In this document: one piece after another, positions 7,316 through 12,317 of the stretch | How the letters are laid out: each line of letters opens with the position of its first letter | How positions within the stretch are numbered: the stretch's first letter is position 1 | Origin: JAAXQD01 sp032126435 | Lineage (GTDB): Bacteria > Desulfobacterota > Desulfobacteria > Desulfobacterales > UBA11574 | DNA length: 16,170 nucleotides | NCBI GenBank assembly: GCA_032126435.1 | Contig: JAQBBE010000191.1 | Coordinates: forward strand, 1-16,170 | Reading direction: 5' to 3' | Made by a program: the position numbers and the translations under genes | Notes under the pieces: model-generated | What the model was told of the DNA's origin: nothing | The model's database searches: none | Seen by the model: only the letters and a program-made list of their open reading frames with translations

Positions 7316-8359
7316 TTAGGGTTGCACGGGTTCGATGTATTCTTCGATCACGGCCTCAAGCTCTCCGATGGAAATTTGATCCACAAATGCATGGCCGATT
7401 TCATTGAGCCAAACGAAATATATACGGTCTCCCTGGCGCTTTTTATCTTTTTTCAGGGCATCGAGCACCATTTTCCTGTCCGCTTTAAGCCGGGTGGGCA
7501 GTCTTAGGTTTCGGAGTAGATTTTTGATCCTTTCGGCATCGTTGGCCGGAAGGAAACCTCTTTTTACGGAGAGTGCCGAAGCGATGACCATACCGGCACT
7601 GACAGCCTCTCCATGAGGAACACCGGTTGTTTTTTCAATGGCATGTCCGAAGGTATGTCCAAAATTGAGTTTCCGGCGCTCCCCTTTTTCCAATTCATCC
7701 CGGTTGACGATGGCGGATTTAATTACAATGGACTCATAAACCAGTTTTTCAACGACGCCCATATCCAAAGCCAAAGCTTTTTGGTACTGTTCTTCAAGAT
7801 ACCCAAAGAGATCCGCGTCTCTGATGGCGGCATGTTTTACAATCTCCGCCAGACCGCATAGGACCTCCTTTTTATCCAGCGTCTTCAACAGATTCAGATC
7901 GCAGATCACAAATTCGGGCTGGTTGAAAACGCCGATCATATTTTTATACCCCTTGAAGTTGACACCGTTTTTCCCGCCGACACTGGCGTCAACCTGTGAG
8001 AGAAGGGTTGAGGAGACAAAGCCGAATCGTACGCCACGCAGATAGATCGATGCAACGAAGCCTGTAATATCACAGACGATCCCGCCCCCGATTCCGATGA
8101 TAAACGTTGAGCGGTCCGCCCCGAGCGCCACGAGTTCTTCACAGATATATTCCACTGTATGAAGGGTTTTTATCTTCTCACCGGTGTCCACGGTGATAAG
8201 GGGGTGGGGCGGGAATTTATGTCCATATAAATCTTTAACGTTGACATCTGTGATAATCACCACATTTTCCGAGGGAATGTATCTGCCCAGACGTTCCAAT
8301 GTTTCACCGACCTGTATGACCGAGCTCCCGGTGCCTCCATGAATTTCTAAGGTTTTCAT
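7316..8359 (-). CDS. aroB: 3-dehydroquinate synthase
   Basis: This enzyme converts DAHP to 3-dehydroquinate, the second step of the shikimate pathway, in the cytoplasm with NAD and a divalent metal. It has 347 residues from the ATG at 8359, which has GGGAG at good spacing; a frame to 8407 would add 16 untypical residues. Motifs include the NAD-binding GIGGGIVCDITGFVAS (about 89-104), LRGVRF, a STLLSQVDASVGGKNGVN stretch (117-134), and metal ligands Glu172 (AEIVKH), His235 (NFGHTFGHA) and His249 (VPHGEAV). Length and motif order match AroB. It is divergent from the DAHP synthase/prephenate dehydratase gene, so the first two pathway steps are adjacent. A hairpin AGCC/GGCT follows the stop but has only a short A/T tail. 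Confidence 0.95.
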   Translation of the reverse strand: MKTLEIHGGTGSSVIQVGETLERLGRYIPSENVVIITDVNVKDLYGHKFPPHPLITVDTGEKIKTLHTVEYICEELVALGADRSTFIIGIGGGIVCDITGFVASIYLRGVRFGFVSSTLLSQVDASVGGKNGVNFKGYKNMIGVFNQPEFVICDLNLLKTLDKKEVLCGLAEIVKHAAIRDADLFGYLEEQYQKALALDMGVVEKLVYESIVIKSAIVNRDELEKGERRKLNFGHTFGHAIEKTTGVPHGEAVSAGMVIASALSVKRGFLPANDAERIKNLLRNLRLPTRLKADRKMVLDALKKDKKRQGDRIYFVWLNEIGHAFVDQISIGELEAVIEEYIEPVQP

Positions 8360-8416
8360 TGTGTGCTCCCGATGTTTTATTGCCGGAAATTTTCCGTGCG
8401 AGATCATTTATTAATA

Positions 8417-8446
8417 ATTTTATTAAATTGTTACAAAATCTTGCAA
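8417..8446 (-). promoter_or_regulatory. Candidate aroB promoter
   Basis: Minus-strand TTGCAA (8441-8446) and TAAAAT (complement of 8417-8422) are separated by 18 bases, 58 bases upstream of the aroB start. The sequence around it is very AT-rich, so chance matches are easy. Confidence 0.35.
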
Positions 8447-8528
8447 AAATCGCAACACCTAATCGAACACGCATCATTTTAGAAGCCGTTCCAAAACCCT
8501 AAAATTTGGCGATTCCCAAAAACAGTTC

Positions 8529-8557
8529 TTGACAGCCTGAAAAGAGTGGAGTAATTA
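8529..8557 (+). promoter_or_regulatory. Promoter of the Phe-attenuated aromatic biosynthesis gene
   Basis: A perfect -35 TTGACA (8529-8534) and -10 TAATTA (8552-8557) are spaced by exactly 17 bases. Transcription would start near 8564, about 25 bases before the leader ORF. The position, just upstream of a complete attenuator, supports it. Confidence 0.75.
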
Positions 8558-8589
8558 AAACGGAAAATTATTTGTTGGAAATTTTATCG

Positions 8590-8673
8590 ATGAAAATACA
8601 TTCAAATAGCAAATTGCAAAAAACATTTGGACGTTTCTTTTTTAGTTTTAGAAACGTCCATCCGGATCGATAA
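8590..8673 (+). CDS. Phenylalanine-rich attenuator leader peptide
   Basis: A 27-codon ORF starts with ATG at 8590 and ends with TAA at 8671. Its core reads T-F-G-R-F-F-F-S-F, with five Phe codons (8626, 8635, 8638, 8641, 8647) inside eight codons. A weak GGAAA lies about nine bases upstream of the ATG. The Phe cluster overlaps the first arm and loop of the 8628-8660 hairpin, and the stop codon lies six bases beyond segment 2, as expected of an attenuator leader. E. coli PheL has the same kind of Phe run. Scarce Phe-tRNA should stall the ribosome here and favour antitermination. The function is regulatory; the peptide itself probably has no role. Confidence 0.85.
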   Translation: MKIHSNSKLQKTFGRFFFSFRNVHPDR

Positions 8674-8733
8674 CGCATAAAGTTACGACGCCCCGGATGG
8701 ACCTGAGCCGGTCCGTCCGGGGTTTATTTTTTT
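8628..8733 (+). promoter_or_regulatory. Phe attenuator: 1:2, 2:3 and 3:4 pairings with terminator T1
   Basis: Segment 1 (8628-8638) pairs with segment 2 (8650-8660) in a perfect 11-base stem. Segment 2' GTCCATCCGG (8656-8665) pairs perfectly with segment 3 CCGGATGGAC (8693-8702), the antiterminator. Segment 3 extended (8691-8703) pairs with segment 4 (8710-8722) in a 13-base stem with one G-U and a 6-base loop. That stem is followed by TTTATTTTTTT (8723-8733), an intrinsic terminator. Stalling at the Phe codons covers segment 1 and leaves 2' free to form 2':3. A ribosome at the leader stop covers 2' and lets 3:4 form. The mutually exclusive pairings are seen directly in the sequence; the regulatory behaviour is inferred from known attenuators. 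Confidence 0.85.
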
Positions 8734-8769
8734 AAAGCCCCGGGAATAGATTCTCGGGGCTTTTTTTTT
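8734..8769 (+). terminator. Second tandem intrinsic terminator (T2) in the leader
   Basis: A long stem with AAAGCCCCG...CGGGGCTTT outer pairs and GGAAT/ATTCT inner pairs has a very small loop and nine T residues after it (8761-8769). It starts directly after the T-tract of T1. Its 5' arm (8735-8744) can instead pair with segment 4 of the attenuator plus its T-tract (8716-8725): ten pairs, six of them G-C and two G-U. It lies 83 bases before the structural gene, on the same strand. Confidence 0.88.
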
Positions 8770-8852
8770 GAAACGGCTTTATGAAGGTTCCTATTTTTAA
8801 ACAATAAAATTTTCATAAATAGTTCAACCATTTATAAAAAAGGAGGCGGATC

Positions 8853-10730
8853 ATGATTCTCGTGCTTGAAAAGGGGATCACCCAAGATCAAAAGAAAAAC
8901 ATTCGGAGTATACTTTTCAGCGAGGGGTATATTGTCCGGGAAATGTCCGAGGCCGGGCAAAACATCATCGGTGCCGTGGGCCAAGGGGGTAAAGAGACCG
9001 AATTTTTCGAAAATCTTCCCGGCGTCTCCCAGGTGATACCGATCTCCACATCGTTTAAGCTGGTGAGCCGTCAGATGCATACGGAAGATACGACGGTTCA
9101 GGTTGGGAATGTGGTGGTGGGTGGAGAGCGCATTACGATTATTGCAGGGCCCTGTGCCGTAGAAAGCAGGGATCAGGCGCTGAAAACTGCTTGGGAGGTC
9201 AAAAGGTACGGTGCCGTGCTGTTTCGCGGCGGTGCGTTTAAACCGAGAACGTCTCCGTATTCGTTCCAGGGCTTGCAGGAAGAAGGGCTTAAAATTCTCG
9301 CCGAAGTCAGAGCGGTTACAGGCCTTGGCGTTGTCACCGAAATTACCTCGCCGGCCCAGGCGGACATGATGATGAAGTATGTGGACGTTGTTCAGGTTGG
9401 GGCTCGGAACATGCAGAACTTCGAGCTCTTAAAATGCGTGGGCCGCATCGGAAAACCGGTGGTACTGAAAAGAGGACTCTCCTCCACCATCGAAGAATGG
9501 CTCATGTCCGCGGAGTACATCCTTTCCGAGGGCAACGACAACGTTATTTTGTGTGAACGGGGAATTCGAACTTTTGAACCCTATACCCGCAATACCCTTG
9601 ATCTTTCTGCAATTCCCGTGCTCAAAACCCTGACTCATTTGCCGGTGATCATCGATCCCAGCCACGCCACCGGCATCCGTGAAAAGGTCATCCCCATGGC
9701 CCGTGCCGCCATCGCCGCCGGTGCGGACGGTTTGATGATCGAAGTGCATCACGACCCGGATAACGCCCTTTCCGACGGTCCCCAGAGCCTGTATCCGAAG
9801 CAGTTCGGTCAACTGACCCGAGACATTTATGTGATCGCACCGGTTGTGGGGAAACAGCTCGATTTTGACTATCTGGATAAGGCCAAAGCCGTCGATCATT
9901 TAAGTAAAACCAACGGGGCCGGAATGCAGAAGGCTGCTTTTTTGGGTGAAATCGGCACGTTCAGTCATAAAGCCAGTACCCAGTATTTCGGGAATCAGGT
10001 GGCTGCCGTGCCCGCACCTTCGTTCAAATCGATTTTCGAGTCGGTTAAGAACGGGGATGTCGATTTCGGCGTGGTCCCCGTGGAGAACTCTCTTACAGGC
10101 AGCATACATGAAAACTACGATTTTCTGCTGGAATATGATTTAAGGATTGTCGGCGAAATCACCCTCCGCATCATACACCACTTGCTGGGTCATCCGGAGG
10201 CAAAGATCGATACGATCCGTCGGGTTTTTTCACCGCCCATAATCTTCCAGCAGTGCCGGCAGTTTCTCGATCAGCATGCAGACTGGGAATTGGTGCCGGT
10301 CAAAGACACCGCCGGCGCAGTCAAAGCCGTCAGTGAAAAAGCAAATTCCGCCGATGCAGCCATTGCCAGCAAAGAGGCGGCTAAAATTCACGGTATGGCG
10401 ATCATCGAGGAAGGGATCGAGACCAATCCGCGGAATTACACCCGTTTTGTGGTGATCGGTAGTGACCCGTTCGAAAAAGGGCCCAAACGCAAATCGTCTC
10501 TCATCTTTTCAACCGGCAATCAGCCGGGCGCCCTTTACGAAATTTTGAAAATATTTTCTGAAAACGGCATCAACCTGGTGAAGCTGGAATCACGGCCCAT
10601 CCATGGGAAACCGTGGGAGTATATGTTTTATGTGGATCTTGAAGCGGATGTCGAGTCGGAAGCATTAAAACCGATACTCGAAATGCTCAAAGCAAAAACA
10701 GACTATCTGAAGATTCTGGGCAGTTATTGA
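8853..10730 (+). CDS. Fused DAHP synthase / prephenate dehydratase with C-terminal ACT domain
   Basis: The 625-residue bifunctional enzyme has three parts. Residues 1-70 are a ferredoxin-like regulatory domain of type I-beta DAHP synthases. Residues 75-340 are the DAHP synthase barrel: AGPCAVES with Cys101, FKPRTSPYSFQG, DPSHATG with His271, MIEVHHDP with Glu297, and LSDGPQSL with Asp308. Residues 360-545 are prephenate dehydratase: AFLGEIGTFSHKAS, VPVENS with Asn412, and NPRNYTRF with Thr530. An ACT domain (about 549-620) keeps the GAL (559-561) and ESRP (579-582) motifs used for Phe binding. It would catalyse PEP plus erythrose-4-phosphate to DAHP, and prephenate to phenylpyruvate. No chorismate mutase domain is seen. 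The SHPQ motif of dehydratases reads SPPI (460-463), with Ser460 and Gln466-Gln467 kept. The start has AGGAGG six bases upstream. Control is by the leader attenuator. Confidence 0.93.
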   Translation: MILVLEKGITQDQKKNIRSILFSEGYIVREMSEAGQNIIGAVGQGGKETEFFENLPGVSQVIPISTSFKLVSRQMHTEDTTVQVGNVVVGGERITIIAGPCAVESRDQALKTAWEVKRYGAVLFRGGAFKPRTSPYSFQGLQEEGLKILAEVRAVTGLGVVTEITSPAQADMMMKYVDVVQVGARNMQNFELLKCVGRIGKPVVLKRGLSSTIEEWLMSAEYILSEGNDNVILCERGIRTFEPYTRNTLDLSAIPVLKTLTHLPVIIDPSHATGIREKVIPMARAAIAAGADGLMIEVHHDPDNALSDGPQSLYPKQFGQLTRDIYVIAPVVGKQLDFDYLDKAKAVDHLSKTNGAGMQKAAFLGEIGTFSHKASTQYFGNQVAAVPAPSFKSIFESVKNGDVDFGVVPVENSLTGSIHENYDFLLEYDLRIVGEITLRIIHHLLGHPEAKIDTIRRVFSPPIIFQQCRQFLDQHADWELVPVKDTAGAVKAVSEKANSADAAIASKEAAKIHGMAIIEEGIETNPRNYTRFVVIGSDPFEKGPKRKSSLIFSTGNQPGALYEILKIFSENGINLVKLESRPIHGKPWEYMFYVDLEADVESEALKPILEMLKAKTDYLKILGSY

Positions 10731-10793
10731 GGCCGTTCTTTCAAGAACGATCCGCCCTTGGGGATTGCAGGGAGCTTCAATTCCAATTCTATG

Positions 10794-10822
10794 TTGACAA
10801 TCTTCGAGTCGGCGGTTAAAAT
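10794..10822 (+). promoter_or_regulatory. Promoter of the 136-residue orphan gene
   Basis: TTGACA (10794-10799) and TAAAAT (10817-10822) have a 17-base spacer, 47 bases upstream of the ATG at 10870. This is close to the sigma-70 consensus. A short hairpin CGTTCTT/AAGAACG (10734-10749), without a T-tract, lies between the preceding stop and this promoter. Confidence 0.7.
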
Positions 10823-10869
10823 TTTCCTTTATGATTGTTTCGAATAATCATCAATGAAAGGAGAAAGCT

Positions 10870-11280
10870 ATGAAACGAAAAGCGACTTACAATTTGCGTG
10901 TTACCCGGAGAGAGTCCCTTCATGTTCACGATGAATACGACCACCAATTGATGCTGGTGGAAATGGAAGGTCGTCCCCTTCACTATGAAGTGGGCGTTGC
11001 CGGTGAATTTGTATCCCGCCGCAGCGTAAACTTTCATGACCGCATAGTCGGCAGCGGCCATATGCAGGGCTATGCCGTCACCAACTTTCAGTATGGTTCG
11101 GTTTACAGCCGTTTTGAAGGTCATCGTGACGGGAATAGCAAACTCACCAAAGGTACCTGGGAAACCTATAAAGGAACAGGCAAGCTGGACAACGTCAAAG
11201 GAAAGGGTACGTTTAAGGTGACTTCCGGAGAGGTGCCGGGAGAATTCATTCTCGAAATGGAAGGCAACTATGAATTATAA
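10870..11280 (+). CDS. Conserved-looking small protein of unknown function
   Basis: The 136-residue protein starts at ATG 10870 with AGGAG seven bases upstream. I do not recognise the family with confidence. It has no signal peptide, no membrane segment and no cysteine, so it is probably soluble and cytoplasmic. The sequence is rich in short beta-strand-like stretches and Gly turns: GSGHMQGYAVTNFQYGSVYS, TKGTWETYKGTG, KGKGTFKV and FILEMEGNYEL. This suggests a small beta-barrel of the allene-oxide-cyclase/lipocalin-like type. His residues are frequent in the first two thirds (18, 20, 25, 38, 56, 64, 85), including HVHDEYDH, which could bind metal or ligand. It is monocistronic, with its own promoter and a terminator before the convergent gene. 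An opposite-strand frame (10816-11124) is its shadow. Confidence 0.8.
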   Translation: MKRKATYNLRVTRRESLHVHDEYDHQLMLVEMEGRPLHYEVGVAGEFVSRRSVNFHDRIVGSGHMQGYAVTNFQYGSVYSRFEGHRDGNSKLTKGTWETYKGTGKLDNVKGKGTFKVTSGEVPGEFILEMEGNYEL

Positions 11281-11313
11281 TTAGAGCCGATTTCGGAATT
11301 GCCATATAGTTTG

Positions 11314-11454
11314 TGTCCATCCAGAAATGGCAGACTTTGGTTCAGGGCAAGGCCCGAGCGTTTTCTGCAACCACAGACATAGCGCGCTATTTCGAGGATT
11401 GCAGAAAAGCGAGAACGCAGTCCTGGGCCGAAAGATGCCGTTTATGGATGGACA
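11314..11454. repeat. Long imperfect palindromic element (REP/MITE-like)
   Basis: The outer arms TGTCCATCCAGAAATGGCA (11314-11332) and TGCCGTTTATGGATGGACA (11436-11454) are complementary with three mismatches. An inner pair TTTTCTGCAA (11361-11370) / TTGCAGAAAA (11399-11408) matches perfectly, and the centre is a perfect 12-base palindrome ATAGCGCGCTAT (11379-11390). The whole 141 bases could fold as one long hairpin with asymmetric bulges. It contains no credible ORF. It lies between convergent genes, a typical landing place for non-autonomous repeats. Confidence 0.75.
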
Positions 11455-11467
11455 ATAGTTAACCAAA

Positions 11468-11492
11468 GCCGGACTAATCTCCGGCGTTTTTT
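11468..11492 (+). terminator. Intrinsic terminator at the convergent 3' ends
   Basis: GCCGGA (11468-11473) pairs with TCCGGC (11480-11485) around a 6-base loop, followed by G and six T residues (11487-11492). It would terminate plus-strand transcription coming from the 136-residue gene, some 190 bases downstream of that gene. It overlaps the last codons and stop of the convergent minus-strand gene. Confidence 0.6.
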
Positions 11493-11995
11493 ATGGCCAT
11501 GTGTTCACGGGCAAGTTCTGTATAATGTCGGGCTGTTTTTTTGCGGTTCTCGACCGTCGATTCTGAAAGCTCTTTTTTCATTAAAGCCGGTACGCCCGCC
11601 ACCAGATGAAAGGGCCCGACGACCTGTCCGTGTTTGACCACTGAAGCGGCTGCAACCACCGACCCGGTTTTGATCCATGCATGGCTGAGTACCACCGCAT
11701 TGATGCCGATAAGACAATTGTCTTCCACAATGCACCCGTGAACAACGGCATTATGCCCCACCGTAACACCGTTGCCAATCACTGTGGGGGCGTCATAATC
11801 CGTATGGATGGTGCAGTTGTCCTGGATATTGGTGCCTTCTCCCACGGTTATCGAGGCCATATCCCCCCTTAAAACAGTTCCGTACCATATGTTGGCATTG
11901 TCTTTTATTTCGACTTTTCCGATAACCATGGCCGTGGGCGCAATAAAAACATTTTTCCCGATTTTCGGTGTATGACCGTTAAATTCCAGTATCAT
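11474..11995 (-). CDS. Gamma-carbonic-anhydrase-family protein (left-handed beta-helix hexapeptide protein)
   Basis: The 173-residue cytoplasmic protein has hexapeptide repeats through about residues 10-145, such as VFIAPTAMVIGKVEI, NIWYGTVLRGD, ITVGEGTNIQDN and GVTVGHNAVVHG, then a C-terminal helix. The three metal-binding histidines of the family are present: His64 (TIHTD), His81 and His86 (GHNAVVHG). It has the YrdA/PaaY/Cam-like core and should form a trimer with metal at subunit interfaces. Whether it hydrates CO2 or acts on a CoA thioester is open, since many members lack a demonstrated activity. The ATG at 11995 has AGGG upstream. The next gene on the same strand (acyl-CoA synthetase) is about 320 bases upstream, too far for a tight operon. 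Confidence 0.92.
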   Translation of the reverse strand: MILEFNGHTPKIGKNVFIAPTAMVIGKVEIKDNANIWYGTVLRGDMASITVGEGTNIQDNCTIHTDYDAPTVIGNGVTVGHNAVVHGCIVEDNCLIGINAVVLSHAWIKTGSVVAAASVVKHGQVVGPFHLVAGVPALMKKELSESTVENRKKTARHYTELAREHMAIKNAGD

Positions 11996-12049
11996 AAATA
12001 TACCCTAAATGATTACAGACAAAATGGGAGAATATTATATGTGTTGGGT

Positions 12050-12072
12050 CTTCTCCAATTTAGTTGGAGAAG
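12050..12072. repeat. Perfect short hairpin without T-tract
   Basis: CTTCTCCAA (12050-12058) and TTGGAGAAG (12064-12072) are perfect 9-base arms around a 5-base loop. No T-run follows on either strand, so it is not a standard terminator. It lies upstream of the gamma-carbonic-anhydrase-like gene and next to the inverted repeat that flanks the decayed gene. Confidence 0.55.
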
Positions 12073-12080
12073 AGGGTTCG

Positions 12081-12287
12081 AGGATTCCAGGGGCCAAGGG
12101 GTCGAGGGGCCCACGATGACGGAATCTTCGTTTCACTCCGACAAGCGTTTGTTCTCCAACGATTTTATCAGCCCTTTGAGCATCCTTTCAACTTCCGCTG
12201 TATTATTCTTGAGAGCCTTTTTCTTTCAGATTTCTGTATCTTTAAGCTTTTCACTCGAATCCTTGGACCCTTGACCCCTGGAATCCT
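12081..12287. repeat. Module bounded by a 27-base imperfect inverted repeat
   Basis: Left arm 12081-12107 (beginning AGGATTCCAGGGGCCAAGG) and right arm 12261-12287 (ending CCCCTGGAATCCT) are complementary with only about four mismatches. They enclose about 150 bases that contain the decayed reading frame at 12133-12255. The arms are built from short Gly/Pro-like GC words (CAGGGG, CAAGGG), like other word repeats in this window. Confidence 0.65.
12133..12255 (-). pseudogene. Decayed C-terminal remnant, possibly of a four-helix-bundle (23S IVP-type) protein
   Basis: On the minus strand a short frame ends at TGA (complement of 12133-12135). It reads A-L-K-N-N-T-A-E-V-E-R-M-L-K-G-L-I-K-S-L-E (in two parts, ALKNNTAEVE and RMLKGLIKSLE) and then NKRLSE. 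It is interrupted by an in-frame TGA (complement of 12226-12228), upstream of which EKLKDTEI continues. The E-x-x-R-M-L-x-G-L-I-K-S-L pattern resembles the last helix of S23/IVP four-helix-bundle proteins, which often sit in intergenic repeats. No start codon, Shine-Dalgarno or upstream helices remain. The identification is from memory of the family and is tentative. Confidence 0.4.
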
Positions 12288-12317
12288 TTCAAAATCATCA
12301 ACTTTTTTAGAGATGAT

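Noticed and set aside
10816..11124. 102-codon minus-strand ORF
   Set aside because: It overlaps the 136-codon plus-strand gene, which has a promoter, a good Shine-Dalgarno and a terminator; the minus-strand frame has none.
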